Source: an uncultured Acetatifactor sp.
GTDB taxonomy: Bacteria > Bacillota > Clostridia > Lachnospirales > Lachnospiraceae
NCBI GenBank assembly: GCA_947625675.1
Contig: CANQPH010000003.1
Location: 34,213-98,212, forward strand
DNA length: 64,000 bases
Direction: 5' to 3'
Shown one piece after another: positions 8,907 through 17,596 of the stretch. Below the pieces are notes generated by a model that was not told the origin of the DNA, made no database searches, and saw only the letters and a program-made list of their open reading frames with translations. Position 1 is the stretch's first letter. Every line of letters begins with the position of its first letter. Both the position numbers and the translations under genes were made by a program.

Positions 8907-9573
8907 CTTCCTTCCTCCCTGCCTCCGCATCCGGAAGCTTCACGCTCAGCGCCACCCCGTCTCCGGCGGACAGCACGCAAGTCTCCAGCTGCGGATGATG
9001 CTTCAGCTCGTACAGATACTCCCGCATTCTGGCGTGAATGGTGCGGTTGCGCCTGGTCACGGCGAACCGGGACTCCGCCACGTCCCCTTCCTGCAGCACG
9101 TTGTCGCTGACCAGCAGCCCACCCGGCGCCAGCAGCCGCAGCGCTTCCGGCAGCAAAGAAAGGTACTGTCCCTTGGCCCCATCCATGAAAAGAAAATCGT
9201 AGGTTCCTTCCAGCCCGGCCAGGATCCCCGCCGCATCCCCTTCCAGCAGGGTGATGCGTTCTTCCGCCCCCGCCCGATGAAAATTCTCCCGGGCTTCACA
9301 AATCCTTTTTTCATCCCTTTCAATGGTGGTGATATGACAGTCCGCAGGGCCGTATTCGCTCATCAAAAGAGCCGAAAAGCCCACCGCCGTTCCCACCTCC
9401 AGGATCCTGGCGGGCCGCAGGAGGGCCAGCAGAAATTTCAGCAGGCTCTGGGTCTCCTTTCGGACGATGGGCACGCCCTCCGCCAGGGCCTCCCGCTCCA
9501 ATTTGTCCAAAAAAACAGTGTTGCCTTTATCAAGCGAGTTAATAAAGGCAACCATTCTCTCATCTGCGATCAC
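8890..9573 (-). CDS. trmR: TrmR-like tRNA 5-hydroxyuridine O-methyltransferase
   Basis: A 227-residue class I SAM-dependent O-methyltransferase. Motif I is ILEVGTAVGFSALLMSEYG, followed by TTIERDEKR, the DFLFMDGAKGQY acidic motif and LLVSDNVL. The family (COG4122, YrrM) includes B. subtilis TrmR, which methylates 5-hydroxyuridine-34 of tRNA to 5-methoxyuridine. The neighbouring U32 gene supports this role over catechol methylation. It starts with GTG in a 4-base overlap (GTGA) with the preceding MltG-like gene, and its end overlaps the trhP start, so translation is probably coupled. Confidence 0.85.
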   Translation of the reverse strand: MIADERMVAFINSLDKGNTVFLDKLEREALAEGVPIVRKETQSLLKFLLALLRPARILEVGTAVGFSALLMSEYGPADCHITTIERDEKRICEARENFHRAGAEERITLLEGDAAGILAGLEGTYDFLFMDGAKGQYLSLLPEALRLLAPGGLLVSDNVLQEGDVAESRFAVTRRNRTIHARMREYLYELKHHPQLETCVLSAGDGVALSVKLPDAEAGRKEDETGA

Positions 9574-10016
9574 TCTTCCTCTTCCTCCGGATTTCCAGCG
9601 GTCATGGCCTCCAGCATCTCATCCGCCGTCATGGCGGTGGAAAGCTCATACACGCCGGGCTTCATGTCCACCCGGAATTCCGAGAACAGATATTGGAACA
9701 TGAACAGCGTCTTGTCCCGGACCAGGCCCTCCCGCTCCAGCCGGGCGCCAAGCTTCTTCCCCAGATTGACGGCTTCCCGGATGGCTCTGGGGGAGAACTC
9801 CGATTCGTCCTCCTCCAGCTGGAACACCAGGTCCTCCGTCAGGACGAATTCCTCCGTCCTGCCGCTTCCCGTGGTCATGGGCGGTTCCGCAAAAATACGG
9901 TATCCGTATTCATAGCCGAACAAAGTGCCCCTATAGATTAATAAAATGACGAAGACCGTTATGCAGACCTTTAAAACGGTTCCAAGTATCGTGTTGAATA
10001 TGCGAAGTATCTTCAT
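9570..10016 (-). CDS. Short MltG-like membrane protein without catalytic domain
   Basis: A 148-residue protein with one N-terminal membrane helix (about residues 10-32) and an outer segment ending FRVDMKPGVYELSTAMTADEMLEAM and an acidic tail. The KPGVYELSTAMTADE stretch resembles the LysM-like part of the YceG/MltG endolytic transglycosylase, but the catalytic domain with its glutamate is absent; full MltG is well over 300 residues. Its place just upstream of trmR and trhP matches yrrL (mltG) in B. subtilis, supporting common descent. It may be a regulatory or scaffold remnant; function unknown. Confidence 0.6.
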   Translation of the reverse strand: MKILRIFNTILGTVLKVCITVFVILLIYRGTLFGYEYGYRIFAEPPMTTGSGRTEEFVLTEDLVFQLEEDESEFSPRAIREAVNLGKKLGARLEREGLVRDKTLFMFQYLFSEFRVDMKPGVYELSTAMTADEMLEAMTAGNPEEEEE

Positions 10017-10045
10017 TTGTCCTCATCCTTTCCCGGACTAAAACG

Positions 10046-11719
10046 TTATACCTCCATAATGATGGGTAAAATCATGGGACGGCGCTTGGTCTTTTTCCAA
10101 AAATAATCGCTCAGGGCGTCCTTGGTCGCTCCCTTCAATTTTCCCCAGTCCGTAATGCCCCGATCCAGGCAGGCCGTAACCACCGCATCCACGGTAGCCC
10201 TGGCTTCCTCGATCAGCTCGTCCGACTCCCTCACGTATACGAAGCCCCTGGAAACGATGTCCGGTCCAGCCACCAGGATCCCGCTGCTTCTCTCCAGGCT
10301 CATGACCACGATGACGATCCCGTCCTCGGCCAGATGCTGACGATCCCGAAGCACCACGTTACCCACGTCACCCACGCCCAGGCCGTCCACCAGGATGGCT
10401 CCCACCGGCACCCGTCCCGACACCTCGGCGCTGTTCCGTCCCAGCTCCAGCACGTCGCCGGAAGACAGGATGAAAATGTTCTCCTTCTCGATCCCCAACT
10501 CCCGGGCGATCTTGGCCTGGGCCTTCAGGTGCTTGTACTCCCCGTGGACGGGGATGGCGTACCTGGGGTTCACCAGGGTATAAATCAGCTTGATCTCCTC
10601 TTCACAGGCGTGCCCCGACACATGGGCGTCCTGGAACACCACGTCCGCCCCCTTGCGAAGGAGCTCGTTGATGATCTTGGTCACCGGCTTCTCGTTGCCC
10701 GGAATGGGATGGGAGGAAAAAATCACCGTATCCCCCGGTCCGATGGTGATCTTGCGGTGCACGTTGTTGGCCATACGGCTCAGGGCTGCCATGCTCTCCC
10801 CCTGGCTCCCGGTGGTGATGATCACCTGCTGCTCGTCCGGATAATTCTTCAGCTGGTCGATGTCCACCAGCGTGTTGGCCGGGATGCTGATGCAGTCCAG
10901 GTTGGTGGCCGTCTCGATGATGCTCACCATGCTGCGGCCCTCCACCGCCACCTTCCGGCCGAATTTGTAAGCGGTATTGATGATCTGCTGCACCCGATCC
11001 ACGTTGGAAGCGAAGGTGGCCACGAAGATCCTGGTGTTGCGGTGCTCCTGGAACAGGCTGTCAAACGTCCTTCCCACCGTCTTCTCCGAAGGGGTGAAGC
11101 CGGGGCGCTCCGCATTGGTGGAGTCGCACATCAGGGCCAGTACCCCTTCCCGCCCCAGTTCCGCAAAACGCTGCAGATCGATGGCGTCCCCGTAGACCGG
11201 AGTATAGTCCACCTTGAAATCCCCGGTATGCACCACCACCCCCACCGGCGTATGGATGGCCAGGGCAGCCGCATCCACGATGCTGTGATTGGTCTTGATA
11301 TATTCCACCTGAAAAGCCCCCAGGCGAACGATTTCCCCGAAATTCACCACGTGACGGTCCGTGATCTCCAGCAGTTCATGCTCTTTCAGCTTGTTCTCAA
11401 TGATCCCCATGGTCAGCCTGGTGGCATAGAGCGGCACGTTGACCTTGCGCAGCACGTAAGGCAGCGCCCCGATATGGTCCTCGTGTCCATGGGTGATGCA
11501 GATTCCCCTCACTTTGTCGATGTTGTTTTCCAGATAAGTGGTGTCCGGGATCACCAGGTCGATTCCCAGCATGTCGTCCGCCGGGAAGGACAGTCCGCAG
11601 TCCACCACGATAATACTGTCTTCATATTCGAAGGCAGTGATGTTCATTCCAATCTGCTCCAGACCTCCCAAAGGGATGATCTTCAGCTTGGAACGCTTTC
11701 CTTTCTCCTTATTATTCAA
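10046..11719 (-). CDS. rnj: Ribonuclease J
   Basis: A 557-residue metallo-beta-lactamase/beta-CASP nuclease of mRNA decay and RNA processing. The metal site THGHEDHIGALPY is near residue 78, with TGDFKVDYTPV, GSQGESMAAL and PVHGEYKHL as beta-CASP and C-terminal motifs. Translation starts at TTG (11719), supported by GGAGG 9 bases upstream. It lies between the DUF1292 gene and the MltG-like gene, in the same direction as the whole block. A basic N-terminal tail (NNKEKGKRSK) precedes the catalytic core. Confidence 0.95.
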   Translation of the reverse strand: MNNKEKGKRSKLKIIPLGGLEQIGMNITAFEYEDSIIVVDCGLSFPADDMLGIDLVIPDTTYLENNIDKVRGICITHGHEDHIGALPYVLRKVNVPLYATRLTMGIIENKLKEHELLEITDRHVVNFGEIVRLGAFQVEYIKTNHSIVDAAALAIHTPVGVVVHTGDFKVDYTPVYGDAIDLQRFAELGREGVLALMCDSTNAERPGFTPSEKTVGRTFDSLFQEHRNTRIFVATFASNVDRVQQIINTAYKFGRKVAVEGRSMVSIIETATNLDCISIPANTLVDIDQLKNYPDEQQVIITTGSQGESMAALSRMANNVHRKITIGPGDTVIFSSHPIPGNEKPVTKIINELLRKGADVVFQDAHVSGHACEEEIKLIYTLVNPRYAIPVHGEYKHLKAQAKIARELGIEKENIFILSSGDVLELGRNSAEVSGRVPVGAILVDGLGVGDVGNVVLRDRQHLAEDGIVIVVMSLERSSGILVAGPDIVSRGFVYVRESDELIEEARATVDAVVTACLDRGITDWGKLKGATKDALSDYFWKKTKRRPMILPIIMEV

Positions 11720-11766
11720 ATAATTCTACCTCCATATAAACGTGAAATACTGTGCCGCAAGCAGCC

Positions 11767-12021
11767 TCATACCAGATCCACGTCCTCCAGGACATTGGAA
11801 AAAATCTCCGCCACGGCCCGCAGCTCCTGGTCGTCCGTAACGATCTCATAGACTCCTTCCTCCGCATCCTCTTTCGACAGATCCTTTAAAATCAGGGCCT
11901 CTCCATCCTCTTCTTCGCTGTCCGTCACCAGGATGTACTGCCGCCCGCCTATCGTGGTCTGCTCCAACACATAAAACTCCACCGGCTCTTCTCCGTCCGG
12001 CCTAAACACAATCTTGTCCAA
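11767..12021 (-). CDS. DUF1292 family protein (YrzB-like)
   Basis: An 84-residue, strongly acidic protein of the DUF1292 family. It carries the usual core [19 protein letters not shown], followed by [13 protein letters not shown]. The biochemical role is unknown. The gene is conserved beside ruvX and ireB in Firmicutes and the same order is seen here. It starts at TTG with an AAGGAAG site and overlaps the end of ruvX by 20 bases, so its translation is probably coupled to RuvX. Confidence 0.85.
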   Translation of the reverse strand: MDKIVFRPDGEEPVEFYVLEQTTIGGRQYILVTDSEEEDGEALILKDLSKEDAEEGVYEIVTDDQELRAVAEIFSNVLEDVDLV

Positions 12022-12454
12022 TCGAATCTTCCTTTCCGCCGCGACGATCCAAATACCCCTGCAGAATCAACGTTGCGGCGATCTTGTCCACATATTCCTT
12101 CCTGTTCTCCCTGCGGACCCCGGCTTCCATCATGATCTGGTTCGCTTCCACCGTCGTCAGGCGTTCATCCCACAAATATACCGGAAGGCCGGTCCGCCGT
12201 TCCAGCTTTTCCTTGAATTCCCCCGTCAGGGCCGCCCGCTCCCCTTCCGAGGCGTTCATGTTCCGGGGATAGCCTAGGACGATCTCCGTCACCTCGTACT
12301 CCACGATCAATTCTTCGATTCTCGCCAGCGTCTGGCGCAGCTTGTTCTCTTCCTTGCGGCGGATGATCTCCAATCCCTGAGCAGTCAAAAGCAAGGAGTC
12401 GCTGACCGCCACTCCCACCGTCTTAGACCCGAAGTCCAGTCCCATGATCCGCAT
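12002..12454 (-). CDS. ruvX: RuvX/YqgF-type Holliday junction resolvase or pre-rRNA nuclease
   Basis: A 150-residue RNase H-fold protein. The N-terminus [16 protein letters not shown] carries the first catalytic aspartate; [23 protein letters not shown] and [14 protein letters not shown] carry the other conserved acids. The family was named for putative Holliday-junction resolution; the E. coli member YqgF processes 16S rRNA ends. The start has GGAGGAACCTC just upstream. It follows ireB by 10 bases and overlaps the DUF1292 gene, giving the conserved ireB-ruvX-yrzB cluster. Confidence 0.93.
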   Translation of the reverse strand: MRIMGLDFGSKTVGVAVSDSLLLTAQGLEIIRRKEENKLRQTLARIEELIVEYEVTEIVLGYPRNMNASEGERAALTGEFKEKLERRTGLPVYLWDERLTTVEANQIMMEAGVRRENRKEYVDKIAATLILQGYLDRRGGKEDSIGQDCV

Positions 12455-12464
12455 GAGGTTCCTC

Positions 12465-12728
12465 CTATTTCCAATGCTTGTTCCGAATATACTGGATCAA
12501 AAGCTCCTCCACCAGCTCGTCCCGCTCCACCTTCATGATGAGGCTCCTGGCGTTCTTGTGACTGGTGATGTAAGTGGGATCCCCGCTCATAATATAACCC
12601 ACGATCTGATTCACCGGATTGTACCCTTTTTCCGTCAATGCTTCATAGACGGCGGACAGAACCACCTTCGCCCCCGTCTCCGGTTCCGTCTCCACCTTGA
12701 AGTACTGCGTGTTCCCCATGTTATCCAT
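12465..12728 (-). CDS. ireB: IreB family regulatory phosphoprotein
   Basis: An 87-residue protein of the IreB/YrzL (UPF0297) family, known in enterococci as a substrate of the PASTA kinase IreK that influences cephalosporin tolerance. The signature [21 protein letters not shown] is nearly complete in the middle, followed by [14 protein letters not shown]. The ATG at 12728 is chosen because GGAGGG lies 5-10 bases upstream; upstream in-frame codons lack a site. It leads the conserved ireB-ruvX-DUF1292 trio. Confidence 0.92.
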   Translation of the reverse strand: MDNMGNTQYFKVETEPETGAKVVLSAVYEALTEKGYNPVNQIVGYIMSGDPTYITSHKNARSLIMKVERDELVEELLIQYIRNKHWK

Positions 12729-12846
12729 ACTGCCCTCCATCCAGCAGGACCGACGAACCGGCCTGCAGTTTGCCAAACACCTTTCTCCGAAAAAATTTTC
12801 CCGCTTCCATACTATTTTTATATCTTACCGCATTTTGGCCAAAAAT

Positions 12847-14262
12847 TCAATGCATAGAATCAGAAATCATGATTTCATCCGTGAGAAAACCGGCGACCTC
12901 CACTTTTTTCATGCAATTTGACAAATTTTCTTCCGTCTCCAAAGCGATCCTCACGTAATCCCCGGTATGCCCCAGCCAGAACCTCCGGCCCCCGATTTCC
13001 TTGGTCTCTTCAAACAGCACTTCTGCTTCTTTCCCTATGTAATAGCTGCGAAATTCCCTGGATTGCTCCCTCTCCAGGGAGAACAGTTCCGCACTCCGGG
13101 CGTTCTTGAGGCTCTCCGGCACCTGGTCGGGCATGTCCGCCGCCCGGGTGCCCCGGCGTCTGGAATACTTGAAAATGTGCATCTCGTAGAACCCCACCCG
13201 TTCCAGGAAACGGCGGGTGCCCGCAAACTCTTCCTCCGTCTCCCCGGGGAAGCCCACGATCACGTCCGTGGTGATGGCCGGATGGGAAAAAGCGGATCGC
13301 AGCAGCTTCACTCTCTCATAGTATTCCTCGGAAGTATAGTGTCTATTCATCCTCTTCAAAGTATCGTCACAGCCGCTCTGCAGGGACAGGTGAAAATGGG
13401 GGCACAGCTTCTCCAGGGATGCCAAGCGCTTCACGTTCTCCTCCGTAATGATGCGGGGCTCCAGGGAACCCAGGCGAATCCGGCGCAGGCCCTCGATCTC
13501 ATGGATCCGCTCCACCAGGCCGATGAGGTCAATGCCGCCGGTCTCCAGCATCTGCCGCCCGGCCTCATCCGAGTTCCCGGCTCCAGCTGCCCCCGCCTCG
13601 GGCCGCTCGGCCCTGAAATCCACCCCGTAAGAACTGATATGGATGCCCGTCAGCACCACTTCCTGGTACCCGGCCGCCACCAGCCCCCGGATCTCTTCCA
13701 GAATTTTCTCCGGCTGTCTGCTGCGCACCCTCCCCCTGGCGTAGGGGATGATGCAGTAGGAGCAAAATTGATTGCAGCCGTCCTGAATCTTGATATAGGC
13801 CCTGGTATGATCCGCCGTCTTGCGCAGCGTCATTTCCTCGTATTCGCAATCCCGGCGGTTGATATCGATGACGGCCGCATTCTTCGGATACTCCTGCTCC
13901 CGCTCTGCCAGGTAGGCCTCCAGGATCTCCACCAAGTCTTTTTTGCGGTTATTGCCGATGGCCAGGTCGATGCACTCGTCCTCCAGCGCCTTCTCCCCGC
14001 CGACCTGCACGTAGCAGCCCACCGCCACCACTACGGCCCGGGGATTCTTCGCCTTGGCCCGGTGCAGCATCTGCCTGCTCTTGCGGTCCGCAATGTTGGT
14101 CACGGTACAGGTGTTGACGATGTAGACGTCCGCTTCCGAATCAAAAGGTACAATCTTGTAACCTTTTTCCTCTAATTTTTGTTGCATAAAGTCCATTTCG
14201 TAAGAATTGACCTTGCAGCCAAGATTATGTAGTGCCACATTTCTCATGCTAAACTCTTTCAT
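12847..14262 (-). CDS. mtaB: tRNA t6A37 methylthiotransferase MtaB
   Basis: A 471-residue radical-SAM methylthiotransferase that converts t6A37 to ms2t6A37 in tRNAs. The N-terminal UPF0004 domain has NLGCKVNSYE and NTCTVTNIAD; the radical-SAM cluster is GCNQFCSYCIIPYARG; a TRAM-like domain (EVLFEETKE...GHTGDYVRI) ends the protein. The insert at about residues 225-245 (RPEAGAAGAGNSDEAGRQ) is less conserved. A second ATG at 14247 has a closer ribosome site and may be the true start. It heads the long RNA-modification operon that ends with trhP. Confidence 0.94.
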   Translation of the reverse strand: MKEFSMRNVALHNLGCKVNSYEMDFMQQKLEEKGYKIVPFDSEADVYIVNTCTVTNIADRKSRQMLHRAKAKNPRAVVVAVGCYVQVGGEKALEDECIDLAIGNNRKKDLVEILEAYLAEREQEYPKNAAVIDINRRDCEYEEMTLRKTADHTRAYIKIQDGCNQFCSYCIIPYARGRVRSRQPEKILEEIRGLVAAGYQEVVLTGIHISSYGVDFRAERPEAGAAGAGNSDEAGRQMLETGGIDLIGLVERIHEIEGLRRIRLGSLEPRIITEENVKRLASLEKLCPHFHLSLQSGCDDTLKRMNRHYTSEEYYERVKLLRSAFSHPAITTDVIVGFPGETEEEFAGTRRFLERVGFYEMHIFKYSRRRGTRAADMPDQVPESLKNARSAELFSLEREQSREFRSYYIGKEAEVLFEETKEIGGRRFWLGHTGDYVRIALETEENLSNCMKKVEVAGFLTDEIMISDSMH

Positions 14263-14280
14263 TTTTGTATTGTTTTCACC

Positions 14281-14309
14281 TTGACTTTACAACCTTTTCC
14301 AAGTAATAT
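14281..14309 (+). promoter_or_regulatory. Promoter of the HPr-like gene
   Basis: TTGACT (14281-14286), 17 bases, TAATAT (14304-14309), 38 bases before the proposed start. A weaker opposite pair (TTGTCT at 14327-14332, TATATT at 14305-14310, minus strand, 16-base spacer) overlaps it and could serve mtaB, so the two genes may share this control region. Confidence 0.65.
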
Positions 14310-14346
14310 AGTGGCAGAAGGTAGGAAGACAAGGAGGTGAGCCAAG

Positions 14347-14577
14347 ACGAAAACAGTTCAGATTTCATTAAACTCCATTGACAAGGTGAAGTCCTTCGTC
14401 AATGACATTACCAAGTTTGATTATGACTTTGACCTGGTATCCGGCAGATATGTCATCGATGCCAAGTCCATCATGGGAATCTTCAGTCTGGATCTGTCCA
14501 AGCCTATTGACCTGAACATCCATGCGGAAGAGTGCCTCGACGAAGTCATGACGACGCTGAAGCCCTATCTGATCTAA
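14347..14577 (+). CDS. HPr-like protein with apparent ACG start codon
   Basis: A 76-residue protein with the HPr fold pattern (KTVQISLNSIDKVKSFVND, then FDLVSGRYVIDAKSIMGIFS and PIDLNIHAEE). It lacks the His-15 phosphorylation site of true HPr, so it is probably a regulatory relative rather than a PTS carrier. The only codon at the right place for a normal-length protein is ACG (14347-14349), 6 bases after a near-perfect AAGGAGGTGA site; an in-frame TGA lies just upstream. A GTG at 14386 would remove the first strand and has no ribosome site. Either initiation is non-standard and weak, or ATG mutated, or the base was misread. Confidence 0.7.
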   Translation, partial: TKTVQISLNSIDKVKSFVNDITKFDYDFDLVSGRYVIDAKSIMGIFSLDLSKPIDLNIHAEECLDEVMTTLKPYLI

Positions 14578-14939
14578 GGACTCGGGGAATCGAGCCCAGG
14601 ATTCAAATTCGGGATTCCAAGATCCCAGGCCGTGAACGTTTTCCATGTTCTCCGGCCGCATTACCAAAGAACCTTCACCACGGCGGCTGCAAGGGGAACC
14701 TCCCCGATGCAGACGCCGTTTTTCAATCTGCAACTCCGTCCTCTGCACCTGCGTCCGCTGCAACCCAACGGCTGCCGGGCCTCATTGGGCAACAGCCTCA
14801 TCGCCCGTCAGTTCCCATCAAGTGACGGCCTCATCGAGCGACGCTCTCATTGGACAACGGACCAATCGTGCCACAACCTCATCGGCTTGCCGGGAAGCCA
14901 GACACAAAGCATTTCCCGACAATACGGAAAGCACAAAAT
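14578..14939. other. Gene-free interval between the HPr-like gene and thiI
   Basis: No convincing reading frame, tRNA or terminator was seen in these 362 bases between convergent genes. The part around 14770-14890 holds several degenerate copies of a CCTCATCG or CCTCATTGG motif with short GACGG/CCGTC-type complements, possibly a decayed repeat. Confidence 0.4.
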
Positions 14940-16124
14940 TCACTCCACAACAATCAGTTCCTTCGTCTCCAGGGCGGTCCGCACCAGCTCGTCGATCTTT
15001 TCCTCCAGATTCTGTTCATGCCTGCGGATGATCTTCGCATTGGGCTTGGTCACGGGATGCTTGGCCACAAAAATGGTGCAGCAATCCTCGTAGGGCAGAA
15101 TGGAGGTTTCAAAAGCCCCGATCTTCTGGGACACTTCCACGATCTCCTGCTTGTCGAAGCCGATCAGGGGACGGTACACGGGCAGGGTGCACACCTCGTT
15201 GGTGGACACCAGGGAAGCCATGGTCTGGGAGGCCACCTGGCCCAGGCTCTCGCCCGTGATCAGCCCCAGGCACTCCGTCTCTTTGGCGATGTGCTCCGCA
15301 ATCCGCATCATGTAACGGCGCATGATGATGGTGAGCTCCTCGTGAGGACATTTTTCATAGATATACAGCTGGATATCCGTAAAATTAATGACGTGGAGAT
15401 AAACGGGACCGCAGTAGCGGGACAGGATCCTGGCCAGATCCACCACCTTCTGCTTGGCCCTCTCGCTGGTATAGGGCGGCGCATGGAAATACACCGCATC
15501 GATCTTCACGCCCCTCTTGGCGATCATGTACCCGGCCACGGGGGAGTCGATGCCGCCGGAAAGCAGGAGCATCCCCTTGCCCCCGGTTCCCACCGGCATC
15601 CCTCCCGGCCCCGGAATGACCTGGGAATAAATATAAATCTTTTCCCGAACCTCGATATTCAGAAACACATCCGGATGGTGCACATCCACCTTCATCTCCG
15701 GATAAGCGTTCAAAATGGCCTCTCCCAGATCCGCATTGATCTGATTGGAGTCCAGGGGATAATCCTTCCTCGCCCGCCTGGCCACCACCTTGAAGGTCAT
15801 ATGACGATCCGGATAAACCTCCGCCAGGTATCCGATCACCTTTTCGCACAGCTTTTCAAAGCCTTCATCCTCCTCATAGGCCACGGGACAGATGCCGGAT
15901 ATGCCGAAGACCTGCTGCAGGCGCCCCACCACTTCCTCATAGTCAAAATCGCTCTGGGCGTCCACGTAGATGCGCCCCTGGGTCTTGTGAATGTAAAACC
16001 TGCCGTCGCAGCTTTTCAGGGCGAACTTGATCTGATGCACCAGGGCATCCTCGAACAGATACCTGTTCCTCCCCTTCACGCCGATCTCGGCATATTTGAT
16101 CAAAAAAGCCGTAAAATGATACAT
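14940..16124 (-). CDS. thiI: tRNA 4-thiouridine synthase ThiI
   Basis: A 394-residue sulfurtransferase making 4-thiouridine at tRNA position 8 and possibly supplying sulfur for thiamin. The N-terminal ferredoxin-like/THUMP region (about residues 1-165) precedes the PP-loop ATPase motif LLLSGGIDSPVAGY. The C-terminal rhodanese domain of enterobacterial ThiI is absent, as usual in Firmicutes. Just upstream in the same direction is a cysteine desulfurase, the arrangement of nifZ-thiI in B. subtilis, so sulfur is probably handed over directly. Confidence 0.95.
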   Translation of the reverse strand: MYHFTAFLIKYAEIGVKGRNRYLFEDALVHQIKFALKSCDGRFYIHKTQGRIYVDAQSDFDYEEVVGRLQQVFGISGICPVAYEEDEGFEKLCEKVIGYLAEVYPDRHMTFKVVARRARKDYPLDSNQINADLGEAILNAYPEMKVDVHHPDVFLNIEVREKIYIYSQVIPGPGGMPVGTGGKGMLLLSGGIDSPVAGYMIAKRGVKIDAVYFHAPPYTSERAKQKVVDLARILSRYCGPVYLHVINFTDIQLYIYEKCPHEELTIIMRRYMMRIAEHIAKETECLGLITGESLGQVASQTMASLVSTNEVCTLPVYRPLIGFDKQEIVEVSQKIGAFETSILPYEDCCTIFVAKHPVTKPNAKIIRRHEQNLEEKIDELVRTALETKELIVVE

Positions 16125-16145
16125 GCTAACGTCCCGCCGTTCTTT

Positions 16146-17309
16146 TCAATATCTGGTATATCGTCTCAACATAGGAATCATATCATACATTTGCTGCAAA
16201 GTATAGTGGATTTCTTCTTCCGTGGTAAAAATAGAGGTGCTGAACCGCAGGGTGGAGGACAGGAGATTTTTGTCCACCCCCATGGCCTTCAGGGTCTCGG
16301 AAGGCTGGGGCTTATGGGCGGAACAGGCGCTGCCCGCCGACACATAGATCCCCCGTTCCTCCAGGGCGTGGAGCATGACCTCGCTGCGCACCCCCGCTAT
16401 GGAAATGCTGGTCACGTGGGGAGCGGTTCCCTCCACCCGTCCCTCCGGCAGGGCATTGATCCGGATCCCTTCCAGGCACAGAACCCCTTCTATCAGCATT
16501 TTTTTCAGCCGGTACAGCCTCTGCACGTCTTCCTCCATATGGCCGTACACGAGCTCCGCCGCCTTGGCCAGTCCGGCGATGCCGGGCACGTTTTCCGTGC
16601 CGGAACGCAAGCCCCTCTGCTGCCCCCCGCCGAACAGGATGGGACTCAGCTTCACGTTTTCTCCCGCATACAGAAGCCCCACACCCTTGGGCCCATGGAT
16701 CTTGTGGCCGCTGACGGACAGCAAATCCACGTTCATCCGCTTGGGATACAGCTTTTCCTTGCCGAAGCCCTGCACTGCGTCCACGTGGAACAGGGCGCAG
16801 GGATTTTTCCTCTTGATCAGGCTCCCCGCCTCCGCAATGGGCTGAAGGGAGCCCACCTCGTTGTTGGTATGCATGATGGACACCAGGATGGTATCCGGGG
16901 TCATGGCCCGCTCCAGATCTTCCAGACGGATGCGCCCGCTGCGGTCCACAGGCAGATAAGTCACCCGGAAGCCGCTGTTTTCCAGCTCTCCGCAGGTCCT
17001 GAGCACCGCCGGATGTTCGATCTGGGTGGTAATGATATGGCTGCCCCTTCTCCTGTTCGCCCTGGCGGCCCCGATCAGGGCCAGGTTGTCGGACTCCGTC
17101 CCTCCTGACGTGAACAACAGCTCTTTTTCCCCCACCTTTAGGAGACGGGCCAGGGTCTGGGTACCATAGCGAAGATACTGCTCCGCCTGCACGCCCTTGC
17201 TGTGAAGGCTGGAAGGATTCCCGTAATCCTCGCACATGATCTTCGTCATCAGCTCCGCCACTTCCGGGAACACTTTCGTAGTGGCGGAATTATCAAGATA
17301 AACTTCCAT
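16146..17309 (-). CDS. Cysteine desulfurase (NifZ/IscS-like) partnered with ThiI
   Basis: A 387-residue PLP-dependent class V aminotransferase-fold enzyme that removes sulfur from cysteine. Visible features are the N-terminal VYLDNSATTKVFPEV, TSGGTESDNLAL, the PLP lysine in SVSGHKIHGPKG and the catalytic cysteine loop SAGSACSAHKPQPS. The start at 17309 follows GAGGAG and gives the standard N-terminus; an upstream extension to 17432 has no homology. Only 21 bases separate it from thiI, so it is most likely the dedicated sulfur donor for 4-thiouridine rather than the main Fe-S desulfurase. Confidence 0.93.
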   Translation of the reverse strand: MEVYLDNSATTKVFPEVAELMTKIMCEDYGNPSSLHSKGVQAEQYLRYGTQTLARLLKVGEKELLFTSGGTESDNLALIGAARANRRRGSHIITTQIEHPAVLRTCGELENSGFRVTYLPVDRSGRIRLEDLERAMTPDTILVSIMHTNNEVGSLQPIAEAGSLIKRKNPCALFHVDAVQGFGKEKLYPKRMNVDLLSVSGHKIHGPKGVGLLYAGENVKLSPILFGGGQQRGLRSGTENVPGIAGLAKAAELVYGHMEEDVQRLYRLKKMLIEGVLCLEGIRINALPEGRVEGTAPHVTSISIAGVRSEVMLHALEERGIYVSAGSACSAHKPQPSETLKAMGVDKNLLSSTLRFSTSIFTTEEEIHYTLQQMYDMIPMLRRYTRY

Positions 17310-17512
17310 GAAGATATTCTCCTCTTTCCGCTTCCTTATTAAAATATGCCGGAAACGGGAATTGCGTGTTTTCCATCCCTTTTTCCGAATGCAAAAAAAG
17401 AAGGATTCTTTTACATTATAACACGTTCCCAAAATTTTGCACGCAAAAACTGCCTGTCCCTCGATATTTCAAAAAGTTTCCCGATATTCCCGGCGACAAA
17501 ATCCTGCGGGAA

Positions 17513-17555
17513 ACAAAAAAGACCCGGAAGGAAACACAAAATTTCCCCTCCGGGT
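17513..17555 (-). terminator. Terminator at the end of the surface-fibre operon
   Basis: On the minus strand GAACCCGGAGGGGAAA pairs with TTTCCTTCCGGGTC around a short loop and is followed by CTTTTTTG. It lies about 40 bases after the last gene of the locus. A second inverted repeat (GTTTCCCG/CGGGAAAC, 17475-17514) adjoins it. Confidence 0.85.
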
Positions 17556-17596
17556 TCCTGCTCCCCCAGCCTTTCCTCAATCCCCCCGTCCCGCCA

